Part shown: in pieces, positions 1 to 9,154 of the stretch
Position numbering within the stretch: the stretch's first letter is position 1
Layout of the letters: each line of letters opens with the position of its first letter
NCBI RefSeq assembly: GCF_020166415.1
Contig: NZ_JAIQXV010000017.1
Location: forward strand, 42,783 to 106,782
Direction: 5' to 3'
Origin: Deinococcus multiflagellatus
Lineage (GTDB): Bacteria; Deinococcota; Deinococci; Deinococcales; Deinococcaceae
DNA: 64,000 nt
The notes under the pieces: model-generated
What the model saw: only the letters and a program-made list of their open reading frames with translations
What the model was told of the DNA's origin: nothing
Database searches by the model: none
Made by a program: the position numbers and the translations under genes

Positions 1-1906
1 GCCACACCGGCGCGAACATGGGGCTGGGCCCACCCAGCAGCAGCCGCCCCGAGTCGCCCAGTTCCCGGGTGAGGGGCTCGGCGCGGGCCATGGTGGCGCG
101 GGCCTGTTCCGGGGCCTGCAGGCGCAACTGCGCGTGGGCCAGGTAAGCCGCCGCCCGCACGAGGCTATCGGCCTTGAGGGGCTGCTCGAAGGCCTGCAGG
201 GCGTCTTCCAGCAGGGGCGCGGCCCGGTAGGGGGCCAGGTCGGCCTGCGCCATCCCCAGGGCCAGGGTGGACCAGCGGGCGTAGGTGCGCGCCTCGTGCT
301 GGGTCAGGGCGTAGGCTTCTTCGGCCTCGCGCAGGGCCTGGTCGGGGCGGCCCAGTTCCAGCAGGGCGCGCACCACCTGCACGCTGTACCAGCCCTGGTG
401 CGTGCGCGGCTGGCCCTGGCGGGCCCGCTCGTAGGCGCGCAGGGCGCGCAGCGGGTCGCCGCTGACCAGCGCGTGGTCGGCCAGGGTGGTGGTGAACAGC
501 GAAAACACCTGTGGCGCCCCGGTGGCCAGCTGCGTCTCGGCCTCGGCGAGCAGGGCGCCCAGGCCATCGAGCCGCCCACTGAGCAGGCTGGTGTAGATCC
601 ATTCATTCAGCACCGCCAGCCGCCGCTGCCAGTCGCCCAGGCGGTTGTTGTCGTACTGGCGCAGCGCGTAGCCCGTCCAGTGCAGGGCGTGCACATACTG
701 ACCGGTCTGGGTGTAGGTGGCGGCCAGCGCCTGCGCGTTGCGCACGATCTCGTGGGGGGCGCCGTCCAGTTCGGCGCCGTCCACCGCCTCGCGCAGCACC
801 GGCAGGGCGCCCAGGGGCTGCGTTTCGGCCAGGGTCAGCCCCTGGTAGTACAGGGTCAGGGGCGTGCGCGCGGCCTGCGCGGCGCGCTGCACCTCTTGCT
901 GCCGGGCCTCCAGTTTCAGGGCGGTGCCCGCGTACAGGGCCCGCAACTCCGGGGCCTCGTGCGCGGCGAGGTGCGCGGTCACCCGCGGCAGCACTGTGCG
1001 GGCGGCGCCGGTGCGCAGCGCGGCGGAATACAGCCAGCGCAGCACCGGCTCTGTGCAGGCCACCTCGCCCTGCAGGGTGCCCAGCAGGTCAAAGAGGCGG
1101 TGGTGCAGGCCGCGCTCGTGGTACGAGGGGCCTGCCTGGGCCAGCAGCGCCGGCACCCGCTGCGGCTGCACGCGGACCGCCAGTGGCAGGGCTTCTTGCC
1201 AGCGGGCGCGCTGGATCAGGGCGTCCAGCAGGCGGTCCGGTTCCACCTGCGCCTCTTCGCCGGGCGCAAAGCGCGGTCCTTCCGGCGAGGGTTCAGGGGG
1301 CACCGGCACCCCCAGATGCCGGGCCAGCGCGGCCAGCAGGGGCCGCACCTGGCCGGCGCACTGCGCATGCAGTTCGGTCAGGGCGGCGCAACTCAGGGCC
1401 GCTTCTGGAAACCAGGACCGCAGTTCGCCGGGCCGCACCGCCAGGTCGGCGGCGCCCAGCACGGCGCAGTGGCGGTAGAGCACGTCCGGGCCCAGTGGGG
1501 CGGGGGCCTGCAATACCGTAACGGTCTGTCCATCGTGCAGCGCCAGCAGGGCGCGGGCCAGGGCGGGGGCATGCTGGGCGCCGCTCAGCGCCAGCACCCA
1601 GGGGCCCAGCCGGTCCACGCAGCGGCGCAGCACCTCCACGCCGTAGGTCCAGGGCATGCCGTAGCCAAACAGCTGCGCGCCCAGCGCCCGGTACACCGCC
1701 TCGGCCAGTTTGTTGCCCAGCAGCTGCGGCTGGGCCTCGTCGCCGGGGGCGGCTTCCAGCCAGATCAGCGGGCGGGCCGGGGTGCCCGCTGCGTCAATAA
1801 AAAACGGCGCGCCCGCCTGGCCGTCGTCCCAGAGGCACAGGGGCGCCGTGAAGGGGTCACTGCGAGCCATCATCCACTGCTGGAACTGAGGTCGCTGAAT
1901 GATCAT
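1..1906 (-). CDS. Large TPR-type (MalT/BTAD-like) regulatory protein, C-terminus outside window
   Basis: About 635 residues are visible, starting from ATG at 1906 (MIIQRPQFQQWMM...), and the frame is still open at base 1. The first 230 residues look like a degenerate MalT-type NTPase region (Leu/Ala/Arg-rich, no intact P-loop seen). From there on the protein is an Ala/Leu-rich helical repeat resembling TPR arrays, with segments such as LRAYERARQGQPRTHQGWY. Such scaffolds occur in SARP/BTAD and MalT-like regulators, so a signalling role is inferred. AGGGAA precedes the start. The gene lies downstream, on the same strand, of a BTAD winged-helix remnant (2078-2430), so it may be the detached body of a once larger regulator. 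A function cannot be fixed without the missing end. Confidence 0.75.
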   Translation of the reverse strand, partial: MIIQRPQFQQWMMARSDPFTAPLCLWDDGQAGAPFFIDAAGTPARPLIWLEAAPGDEAQPQLLGNKLAEAVYRALGAQLFGYGMPWTYGVEVLRRCVDRLGPWVLALSGAQHAPALARALLALHDGQTVTVLQAPAPLGPDVLYRHCAVLGAADLAVRPGELRSWFPEAALSCAALTELHAQCAGQVRPLLAALARHLGVPVPPEPSPEGPRFAPGEEAQVEPDRLLDALIQRARWQEALPLAVRVQPQRVPALLAQAGPSYHERGLHHRLFDLLGTLQGEVACTEPVLRWLYSAALRTGAARTVLPRVTAHLAAHEAPELRALYAGTALKLEARQQEVQRAAQAARTPLTLYYQGLTLAETQPLGALPVLREAVDGAELDGAPHEIVRNAQALAATYTQTGQYVHALHWTGYALRQYDNNRLGDWQRRLAVLNEWIYTSLLSGRLDGLGALLAEAETQLATGAPQVFSLFTTTLADHALVSGDPLRALRAYERARQGQPRTHQGWYSVQVVRALLELGRPDQALREAEEAYALTQHEARTYARWSTLALGMAQADLAPYRAAPLLEDALQAFEQPLKADSLVRAAAYLAHAQLRLQAPEQARATMARAEPLTRELGDSGRLLLGGPSPMFAPVW

Positions 1907-2077
1907 GTTCCCTATTAATACTGGCTGACCAGAAGGATTGAAAGCGGCCCTGGCGCACCAGGGGATGGCCAGCGGTGTGGCGCCCAAAAGACAGATGTGC
2001 CCGCCCGCGACCCCCTCTTGGCGCGGCCAGAATGAGGAGGGGGTGTAGGGCTGGCGGCAGCACCTCGCCCAACTGTT

Positions 2078-2430
2078 CTAAGGCTTCCGGTTCACAAGAA
2101 CGGATCGCCCCGACGGGAGGGACGCGGCGCCGCGGCCGATCAGCGTTCGGAATTCGGTGACGTCGGTGGGGATGGTCAGCCGCAGGCGGCCGGGTTCCAC
2201 CTCCAGCGCCCCTGCCCAGGTGACCTGGCTCGCCCGGTGCAGCAGCAGCCCCGGAGGTTGTGGCGGGCGCGGCGCTCGGCGTCCTCGGGCCAGAAGAGGG
2301 CGGCCAGGGCCTCACGCCGCACCCAGTCGCCGGTGTACGCCAGATGCAGCAGCAGCGCAACCGGCTTGTGCGGGGGCAGCGGCTGGCCCGCACAGGTGGG
2401 TGGACCGAGCAGTTGCAGACGATCCTGCAC
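2078..2430 (-). pseudogene. BTAD/SARP-type transcriptional activator N-terminal remnant, frameshifted
   Basis: From GTG at 2430 the frame reads LQLLGPP, then PLPPHKPVALLLHLAYTGD, then REALAALFWPEDAERRARHNLR. This is the typical start of an OmpR/SARP winged helix fused to a BTAD domain. At about 2255 the frame breaks. One base over, the expected continuation LLLHRASQVTWAGALEVEPG and LRLTIPTDVTEF appears, and it ends at a stop at 2078-2080. An in-frame TGA lies a few codons above the GTG, so there is no longer start. A single-base indel plus early truncation marks it as decayed, unless the break is a sequencing error. The TPR protein at 1-1906 follows 170 bp downstream. Confidence 0.7.
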
Positions 2431-2911
2431 GGCTTCACTGTACGCTCATCACCCTGGTGTTCGCAGGATGCGGGCCAGGCGGCAAGTACCCTGACAGCGC
2501 CCCTCAATCCTGCTGCCCGGCGGCCATGCCCACAGGCCACAGCCTGGCCGGCGTTCCCGGCGCCCGCCGGGGTGAGGAACGCCTGGCGCTTTCAGGATGG
2601 GGGCAGCCAAACCCGTCGGGCGTGCCCAGCCCTCTCTCCAGATACCGGAAGGCGCTGGCGACCGCTGGTGCGGACTGATTTCGCCCGGCACACGACTGGG
2701 CGTGGCCGCGCCGCCCACGCGGCTGCCCGAACATTCTGTCCTCACCAGCGGACCCGGGCCACCGACCCAGCCTGTTAGTCACCGCACACTATGGTCCTTG
2801 AGCGGAACGTTCAAAGCAAAACCCAGTGGCGGCGCTGTGTCCAACGGCAGGCGGCGGTGAGGTTGACGCCCCACCCGTTCACCTTCGTCCTTCGTCTGAG
2901 CCCCCGCTGGG
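2431..2911. other. Intergenic stretch without a convincing gene
   Basis: Open frames on both strands here are short, mutually overlapping and Arg/Pro/Gly-rich, typical of GC-rich shadow frames. No family motif was recognised. It may hold further debris of the decayed BTAD regulator. Confidence 0.5.
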
Positions 2912-2926
2912 TAACATGGCGCCATG
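2912..2926 (+). promoter_or_regulatory. Leaderless -10 element (TAACAT) with start codon
   Basis: TAACAT is followed by six bases and then ATG at 2924, with no Shine-Dalgarno sequence. This is the leaderless arrangement known from Deinococcus. Confidence 0.6.
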
Positions 2927-3586
2927 ACCTCTGTGCTGCCCACGTCCAGCGACGTCATCACGGTCACCTCGTTGGACGTGGCGCGCTGCCTGGGACAACT
3001 GGAACAGGTGCAGCTGCTGAGGCTGTTCATGGGTCCGGAGGGCAACACCGTCGCGGCAGCGGCCCGCCAGCTCAATCTGCCTCTTCAGACCGTCTACCGC
3101 CGGGTCAAGGGGCTGCTGCGCCTGCAACTGCTCTTTCCCCTGCGCGAGGTGCGCCGCCCAGGACGCAGCGTGCAGGTCTACCGCTGTCCAGCGCGGCGCT
3201 TTTTCATTCCCCGGACCCTGGTGCCGCTTGACGCCTATCTCTGGGAAGGCCTGGAGCCGTTCATGCAGGCCTTCCGCAGCGAATTCCAGTACGCCCTGGA
3301 ACATGATCCGCAGCCTGTGGCCGGCATGCTGACGGGCGAACTGCCGGGCGGTTTTCTCTTCACCTTTGCCGATCAGCACCGGGAACCCTGGCCCGCGCCC
3401 AACCAGCCAGTCCCGGCCGTCATCAGCCTGTTTCAGACCATCCGAATGGATTACGCCCAGGCGCGCGCCTTCAACCAGGAGTTGCAGGCCCTGGTGGAGC
3501 GCCACAACCAGGCGGGCGGCGCTGGCACCTACCTGCTGGGGCTCTTCCTGACCCCCACCCGGAGCACCGAAGGTGTGCTGGGCTGA
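2924..3586 (+). CDS. Winged-helix (ArsR-like) transcriptional regulator
   Basis: A 220-residue protein. Residues 20-75 form a helix-turn-helix: after MGPEGNTVAAAARQLNLP comes LQTVYRRVKGLLRLQLL, i.e. a recognition helix followed by a wing reading REVRRPGRSVQVYR. The rest is a probable ligand or dimerisation region (residues 85-215) that I do not recognise. It therefore probably binds DNA as a cytoplasmic repressor or activator. Its promoter is leaderless (TAACAT six bases before ATG), so the start is well supported. Its stop codon directly abuts that of the convergent binding-protein gene (3586/3587), leaving no room for a separate terminator. The regulated target is unknown. Confidence 0.75.
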   Translation: MTSVLPTSSDVITVTSLDVARCLGQLEQVQLLRLFMGPEGNTVAAAARQLNLPLQTVYRRVKGLLRLQLLFPLREVRRPGRSVQVYRCPARRFFIPRTLVPLDAYLWEGLEPFMQAFRSEFQYALEHDPQPVAGMLTGELPGGFLFTFADQHREPWPAPNQPVPAVISLFQTIRMDYAQARAFNQELQALVERHNQAGGAGTYLLGLFLTPTRSTEGVLG

Positions 3587-5281
3587 TCAGGCTTTGCTCA
3601 GCCGCTTCCACTGCAGCGCCGTCATGGGGTTAAACATCCATCCCTGCACCTCGCTGCGGTAAAACGCGTAGCCCACCGGCGCGGGCAGAACGATATACGG
3701 CGCCTGCTCGTAGGCCCGCCGGCCCACCAGGCTGTAAAGCCGGTTGCGCTCGGCGGTGTTCACCGTGGCGCGCGCCGCCTTCAGCCACTGGTCCATCTGC
3801 GCGTCCTTGAGGTGACTGCTGGGGCTATAAAAGCCGTCACTGGCATAGAAGGTGGACATGAAATTGTCGGGGTCGGCGTAGTCGGGTGCCCACCCGATCA
3901 GCACCATGGCCTCCTCACCCCGGAGGGAAGCGGCAAACAGTTCACTCCAGGGTTTGGGCAGCAGGTTGATCCGGAACTTGGGATTGAGCGCTTCCACGTT
4001 CTTCTTCAGCAGTTCCATGGCGGCCTGCGCGGCGGGGGTATCGGCACGGTAGTTGGCGGTCAACGTGAACCCGTTGTTCCAGACCTGGCCGCCCCACGCT
4101 TTTTTGAAGTAGGCCGCCGCAGCGGCGGCGTCATAGCGGAAGGTGCCCACACCGGCGTCATACCCTGGAAATGAATCTGGCAGCAGCATGGTGCGGACTG
4201 CGCCCTTGCCATCCTGCACCTCCCGGATGAACTGCTGGGCATTGAACGCCGCGTTGAACGCACGGCGTACGTTGACATCGCTGAAGAAGTTGGCCGGAAT
4301 GCCTTTGCCATCCAGCTTGCCGCTGCCCAGCAGGCTTGGGGCGGAAATGTTCTGGTTCATGACAATGGCGGCGGCCCCCACATTGGGCAGCTCGTCCACC
4401 CAGGTCACGCCCGGCTTGCCCCTCACCTGCGCCTCGTCCACGCTGCGGCTGGCGCCCTCAATGAAGTCGGCGTCGCCCCGTAAGAAGGCCTGCTGGCGGG
4501 CCGCCAGTTCGGGCACCCTCTGCCGGATCACGTGCCGGATGGCGGGCACCGGGCCCCAATACACGTTCGATGCCTCAAACAGGTGGACGTCGGGCTCGGC
4601 CTTCACCAGCCGGTAAGGCCCGGTGCCGTTGGGCTTCTTGCTGAGATTGCTGCCGCTGAGGTCCTTGCCCACCCAGGCTTTCCAGTCACGCTCGGTGCCG
4701 CTCCACTCTCCCAGACCGGCCGTGTAGTTCTTCTCAATGATGGCCTGGCCCGAATAGGCCAGTTTCGCCAGAAAGGCGGGGTCAACCCTGGGCAGCGTAA
4801 AGACCAGTTGCCCTGCGGCATTGCACTCAACCGAGTGGTCAATCCTGGCCCAGGTCACGCTTTTGTCGTCATTGGCATTGGCGCCGCTCCCCAGCAGCGC
4901 CTCCGACAGAAACCAGTTCCCTGAGGCGCCGCTGTTGGTCACCAGATTGCGCTCGAAGGTGTACTCGGCGTCGGCGCAGGTCATGGTGGCGCCGCTGTGA
5001 AACTTGACGTTCCTGCGCAGGTCGAAGGTGTAGGTCGTGCCGCCGTTGCTGATGGTCCACCTGGTCGCCAGCAGGGGCTCCAGGTCTCTGATGCTGGTTC
5101 CGCGGTAAGTCACCAGGGTTTCGTACATCTGGTCGACCAGCCCCGAAGAGAACACGTCATAGGTCGCGCCAGGGTCCAGGGTCGAAATGTCGCCAGCAGA
5201 CATGAACACCAGGGTGTCCTTGGGAACGGAAGCGCTGGCCACAGAAGCAAGAAAGGCACCAAGGACGACAAGTTTTTTCAT
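3587..5281 (-). CDS. ABC transporter substrate-binding protein, family 5 (peptide/nickel type)
   Basis: A 564-residue secreted or lipid-free binding protein starting [17 protein letters not shown], a clear Sec signal peptide. The mature part begins [20 protein letters not shown], the standard entry of SBP_bac_5 proteins, followed by [21 protein letters not shown] and the C-terminal [11 protein letters not shown] block. Length matches the family (500-600). It would capture an oligopeptide or similar solute outside the membrane. GGAGACC sits upstream of ATG 5281, so the longer 634-residue frame is rejected. No permease or ATPase genes adjoin it, so it is an orphan receptor that must use a transporter encoded elsewhere. 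Confidence 0.92.
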   Translation of the reverse strand: MKKLVVLGAFLASVASASVPKDTLVFMSAGDISTLDPGATYDVFSSGLVDQMYETLVTYRGTSIRDLEPLLATRWTISNGGTTYTFDLRRNVKFHSGATMTCADAEYTFERNLVTNSGASGNWFLSEALLGSGANANDDKSVTWARIDHSVECNAAGQLVFTLPRVDPAFLAKLAYSGQAIIEKNYTAGLGEWSGTERDWKAWVGKDLSGSNLSKKPNGTGPYRLVKAEPDVHLFEASNVYWGPVPAIRHVIRQRVPELAARQQAFLRGDADFIEGASRSVDEAQVRGKPGVTWVDELPNVGAAAIVMNQNISAPSLLGSGKLDGKGIPANFFSDVNVRRAFNAAFNAQQFIREVQDGKGAVRTMLLPDSFPGYDAGVGTFRYDAAAAAAYFKKAWGGQVWNNGFTLTANYRADTPAAQAAMELLKKNVEALNPKFRINLLPKPWSELFAASLRGEEAMVLIGWAPDYADPDNFMSTFYASDGFYSPSSHLKDAQMDQWLKAARATVNTAERNRLYSLVGRRAYEQAPYIVLPAPVGYAFYRSEVQGWMFNPMTALQWKRLSKA

Positions 5282-5502
5282 AGGGTTGGTCTCCTGTCCC
5301 CGTCGGCTGAGGGTAGAGTCAGGACGCAGACCCTGCGATGGTGCCCGGCAAGCTACTGACAGAACCAGGGTCCCCCGAAAGTAGGCGTCAGCGTGGTCCT
5401 GGCCTGCCCCCGAAAACGGGGCGAGATAGAGAAGAGACGCAGGCTCGCCCCCGGCCGTACGCTGCCGAGCGAGGTCCACTGATGAAGACACGTCATCAAG
5501 GG

Positions 5503-5640
5503 TGCGGACAGTGTTCAGGCACGACGAGGCAGAAAGAGCGAAAACGTCGTCTGAAAGGCTTCACCCACTGACCGCCTTTCTCTTTACAAGGGGGAGGGGT
5601 CGAAAAAGCGTGTTTGTGGAGCACTGACGTACAGACTTTC
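5503..5640 (+). repeat. Dispersed repeat family C, degenerate copy C4
   Basis: Shares the blocks GGACAGTGTTCA, AACGTCGTCTG, ACAAGGGGGAGGGG and AGCGTGTTTGT, in the same order, with copies near 20280, 21868, 48612 and (reverse) 58862. It is more diverged than the others. Confidence 0.5.
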
Positions 5641-5792
5641 GCAACTGTCCGCACCATCGCTCATACGGTTTCCGTTCAATCCGTGATCGCATCGGGACAC
5701 CGCCGAGTGGGTCACGCCTTTCCAGGCCACCATTTTTCTCCTCTCGCGGCCCGGATCGAACCGTTTTTGGCACCGGCCAACCGGACTCCGTC

Positions 5793-7610
5793 TCAGGCGT
5801 AGCCGCGCGCCTGCAAGTCGTACAGGGCCGCGTACCGCCCGCCGCGCGCCATCAGCTCGCGGTGGCTGCCCGTTTCTGCCACCTCACCGCCGGCAAGCAC
5901 CAGAATCACATCGGCCAGGCGCACCGTGGAGAAGCGGTGTGAAATCAGCAGGGTAATCCGCTCGCGGGTTTCCTCGCGCAGCGCCTCAATGGTCTCGAAC
6001 TCGGCGCGGGCGTCCAGGGCCGCGGTGGGCTCGTCAAACACCAGCACCGAGGCGTCGCGGAAATACAGCCGGGCCAGGGCCAGCCGCTGCCACTGCCCGC
6101 CCGAGAGCTGGCGCCCCCCCTGAAACAGTCGGCCCAGCGGCGTGTCCAGGCCGTCGGGCAGCGTTTGCACGAACTCGGCGCCCGCCCGCTCCACCGCCCG
6201 CGCCACGGCGTGGTCGGGGCCGGCGGCCGGCGTGGTGGCCAGCGCCACGTTGGCCCGCGCGGTCAGCTGGTACTGGCCGAAATCCTGAAAAATCACGCTC
6301 ATTTCCCGCTGCACGCTGCGCGGGCTGAAGCGCGCCGCATCCTGGCCGTTCAGCAGAATTTGGCCGCTGGTGGGCGAGAACAGCAGCGTCAGCAGCTTGA
6401 CCACAGTGGTCTTGCCCGCCCCGTTCTCGCCCACGAGGGCCAGCGCCTGCCCCCGGCGCACCGTGAAACTCACGTTCTGCAGCACGTCGCGGTCGGTCAG
6501 GGGGTAGCGGAACCCCACGTTGCGGAACTCAATGGTGTCATTGGGCCCTTCCCAGGTCTCGCCCGCGTCCAGGTCGCGGCTGGGCAACTCCAGAAAGGCA
6601 AAGAGGTTCCGCATGTACAGCAGGTTCTGGTACACCGCGCTGCCGCCGCCCAACAGGCCGCTGACGGTGCTCTGTACCTGGGCGATCCCCAGCACGAACA
6701 CACTGAATTCCCCCGCGCTGACCTGCCCGGCCGCCGCGCGGCGCAGAATCAGGGCGCTGGCCAGCCCGATCAGCAGCGCGCCCAGCAGCGCCGCCGCAAA
6801 GCCCCACCCCGCGCGGCGCCGCACCAGGGCCACCAGCTGGCGGCGAAAACCCAGGTAATACTCACGCCAGCGCGACAGCAGCTCGTTCTCGAAGCCAAAG
6901 AGACGCACCTCCTTGACGTGGGCGTCAGAGGTCAGCAGGCTGCCCAGGTAGTTCTGCACCCGCGCGTCGTGGGTCTGGCGGCGCAGCATGCGGTAGCCCT
7001 CCACGCCAAAGCGGTTGTTCACAATCACGCCGGGGATGGTGGCCAGAATCACCAGCGGCAACACCCAGGGCCCCAGGGTGGTCATCAGGGCGCCCACCGA
7101 ACCCAGCGTGACCAGCCCAGCCGCCAGCGACACCAGTTGCGTGGCCACCCCCAGCGGGCGCGACCCTACCTCGCGGTAGGCCTGCTGCAGGCGGTCATAG
7201 GTTTCGGCGTGCTCAAACCGTTCCACACTGAGGCCCGCCGCCTTGCTAAGAATCCGGCGGCTGACCGCGTGTTGCAGGCTGTCGCCCAGCAGTTGCTGGG
7301 CCGTGTTCTGCAGGGTGGACAGCAGGCTGCCCAGCACCACCAGGCCCACCTGGGTGGCCAGCAGGGTCAGCAGGGCGCGGTAGGTCACGCCGCCCTGGGC
7401 CGCGCGCGCCACCTCGTCCAGCAGCAGCTTGCTCACGTACAGGTTGGCGGCTGGCAGGGCGCTGCCGCCCAGGCTGCTGCCCGCGTAGATCAGGCTGTGC
7501 AGTGGACTGGCCGCCCACACCAGCCCCAGCGTGGCGCGCAGGTCGTGCAGGCGCTCGCGCAGCGTGAGGGTTTCGGCGGGCAGGGGTGAGGCGGGGCGCG
7601 GCGCGGTCAT
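5793..7610 (-). CDS. ABC exporter, fused membrane and ATP-binding domains
   Basis: A half-transporter of about 605 residues. The N-terminal half contains about six hydrophobic segments (for example LVLPLVILATIPGVIV-like stretches). The C-terminal half has Walker A (VGENGAGKTTVVKLL), a Q-loop (VIFQDFGQY), the signature LSGGQWQRLALARL, Walker B (VLVFDEPTAALD) and the H-loop (LLISHRFSTVR). This fits the MsbA/lipid-peptide exporter type, probably working as a homodimer in the inner membrane. I chose ATG 7610 (MTAPRPASPLPAETL). An upstream ATG at 7667 in the same frame lies inside a dispersed repeat and adds a non-conserved Arg-rich tail. No clear Shine-Dalgarno sequence is seen, so the start is moderately certain. 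The substrate is unknown. Confidence 0.9.
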   Translation of the reverse strand: MTAPRPASPLPAETLTLRERLHDLRATLGLVWAASPLHSLIYAGSSLGGSALPAANLYVSKLLLDEVARAAQGGVTYRALLTLLATQVGLVVLGSLLSTLQNTAQQLLGDSLQHAVSRRILSKAAGLSVERFEHAETYDRLQQAYREVGSRPLGVATQLVSLAAGLVTLGSVGALMTTLGPWVLPLVILATIPGVIVNNRFGVEGYRMLRRQTHDARVQNYLGSLLTSDAHVKEVRLFGFENELLSRWREYYLGFRRQLVALVRRRAGWGFAAALLGALLIGLASALILRRAAAGQVSAGEFSVFVLGIAQVQSTVSGLLGGGSAVYQNLLYMRNLFAFLELPSRDLDAGETWEGPNDTIEFRNVGFRYPLTDRDVLQNVSFTVRRGQALALVGENGAGKTTVVKLLTLLFSPTSGQILLNGQDAARFSPRSVQREMSVIFQDFGQYQLTARANVALATTPAAGPDHAVARAVERAGAEFVQTLPDGLDTPLGRLFQGGRQLSGGQWQRLALARLYFRDASVLVFDEPTAALDARAEFETIEALREETRERITLLISHRFSTVRLADVILVLAGGEVAETGSHRELMARGGRYAALYDLQARGYA

Positions 7611-7665
7611 CAGAGGCCCAGCATGCCGCACTGGCACTGGCCCCGCAGTGACGCGCCGCGCCCTC

Positions 7666-7812
7666 ATACGGATTCCGTCCATTTCCGTAACATCCAGAAA
7701 AGAGCTGGATGTTCCTCCAATTCCCGGAAATCCGTACCCTTTCCCTCTCCCTCCGGTCGGAAAAATTCCATAACCCGTTACGGAATTTTTCGGAATCCGT
7801 ATCAGAAGGATT
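7666..7812 (+). repeat. Dispersed repeat family B, copy B1, with terminal palindrome
   Basis: Begins ATACGGATTCCGTCCATTTCC, carries the hairpin pair AACATCCA / TGGATGTT, then CCCTCTCC and CTCCGGTCGGAA. It ends in the palindrome GAAAAATTCC (7760-7769) / GGAATTTTTC (7782-7791). Related copies are at 29579 and 62173 (reverse), and a tail-only copy is at 13041. Confidence 0.65.
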
Positions 7813-8091
7813 CCAGTTCATCCGTTGTGGAAGAACCGGTGAACCCGACGGGAGGGGCCCGCAGCCCTGCGCAGCAAAGAAGGCAGATTGGTGATGGAGA
7901 GGCGGAGAGGCACCCAGGCAGAGGAAAGGATGATCCGGAACCTGTTTGAGTTCACAAGCCCTGGCAGGGTGCTTAGAGCCGTTGACCAAAGCACCCCCTC
8001 ACCCCTCGCCGCGCAAGCCCCTCTCCGCTCAGCAGCGCTGCGAATCCCTCCAGGGGTGAGGGTCGAGCACCACCATCATCTTTGTGTTGTC
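7813..8091. other. Intergenic, repeat-like, no gene seen
   Basis: The stretch after copy B1 (GGATTCCAGTTCATCC ... AACCCGACGGGAGGGG) resembles bases 59000-59040 and probably extends the repeat. No supported ORF was found. Confidence 0.4.
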
Positions 8092-9000
8092 TTAGCGGCG
8101 GCCCGTGACCCACCACGCGGCGGCCAGGGCCCCCAGGGCGGCCACGGGACGGCCCAGGGGCCCCAGGCCTGGGGGCACCGGGCCCCCCACCGCCACCGGT
8201 CGGCGCGCGTACCAGCCGTGCGAGGGGCGGCTGCGTTCCTCAAAAGTGCGGGCCAGCCGGGTCAGGTCAGCGCTCACATGGGGCCCCTGGACCGGGTGGC
8301 CGTGGCCAGTGGCCAGCAGGTCCGCGCCCAGGTCCGCCAGGGTCTGCACCGAGGCGTGGGCAGCCTCCCAGTTGGGTGTGTAGTACGTGGGCGGTCCCTG
8401 CACGGACACCGGGCGCAGCGTCAGCGCGCCGCGCACCGTGGCCTGGTGGGTGGTGACCACCGCGTCGCCCGCGATCAGCGTGTGGTCGGCCGCGCGCCAC
8501 AGCGAGATGTGGCCGTCACTGTGGCCGGGGGTGTGCAGCCAGCGCCAGCCGTCCAGCCCGGGAATGTCGCCGCCTGCGGGCAGGGTCTGCACCGCCGGGC
8601 CAAAATCAAAGGGCCCCGGCACGAAGGCAGGGGACAGCAGGCTCATGCCGCCCCCCACCAGCGGGTCTGGCCAGGGATAGCGCGCTTCTCCCGTCACAAA
8701 GGGCCGCTCCAGGGCATGCACGTAGACCGGCGCAGGCCATTGCCGCAGCAGGGCCCGCAGGGCCCCCACATGGTCCAGGTGCCCGTGCGTCAGCACAATG
8801 GCCCGTGGCGGGCGCCCGCCGTGGGCGGCCTGCGCCGCTTTCCGAATCAGCCCCGCCGTGCCGGGGAGCCCGGCGTCCACCAGCACCCAGTCCTCGCCGG
8901 GGCGGCCCAGAAAAAACACGTTCACCAGGGGCAGGCGAACCTGCGCCACATCGGGCCGCAGCCAGCTGGGCTGGCCCACCGCCGACGGAATGGAGCTCAT
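8092..9000 (-). CDS. MBL-fold metallo-hydrolase
   Basis: A 302-residue metallo-beta-lactamase-fold enzyme. The metal-binding signature LTHGHLDHVG (HxHxDH) is at about residue 72. It is followed by the downstream His in HTPGHSDGHIS, the Asp in LIAGDAV and the last His in ATGHGHPV, so the full two-metal site is present. Such proteins hydrolyse lactones, thioesters or similar bonds; the substrate cannot be told. The C-terminus has a short hydrophobic tail (GRPVAALGALAAAWW), which could be a membrane anchor. The start at ATG 9000 is supported by GGGAGGTGG just upstream. An extra 88-residue upstream frame is out of character and overlaps the neighbouring recombinase, so it is excluded. Confidence 0.9.
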   Translation of the reverse strand: MSSIPSAVGQPSWLRPDVAQVRLPLVNVFFLGRPGEDWVLVDAGLPGTAGLIRKAAQAAHGGRPPRAIVLTHGHLDHVGALRALLRQWPAPVYVHALERPFVTGEARYPWPDPLVGGGMSLLSPAFVPGPFDFGPAVQTLPAGGDIPGLDGWRWLHTPGHSDGHISLWRAADHTLIAGDAVVTTHQATVRGALTLRPVSVQGPPTYYTPNWEAAHASVQTLADLGADLLATGHGHPVQGPHVSADLTRLARTFEERSRPSHGWYARRPVAVGGPVPPGLGPLGRPVAALGALAAAWWVTGRR

Positions 9001-9154
9001 AGCCACCTCCCTAAAGCCGGAAGCGGCGCGCACCAGGGCGCACCCCGTTCCTTGCCGGCAAGTCTGTCGGGATGTAACGGGTGGAGGGATGAGACGGGGC
9101 CTAGGCTGTCCTGAGCCATTCTGGCGCCCAGCCTTCATGAGCCTCAAGAACAGA

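Noticed and set aside
134..1918. 594-residue plus-strand frame, Gln/Gly/His-rich
   Set aside because: Antisense shadow of the TPR regulator; low-complexity composition and no motifs.
7666..7812. Possible CRISPR repeat-spacer structure in the repeat-rich stretches
   Set aside because: Copies are tens of kilobases apart, carry no regular spacers and no cas genes are present.
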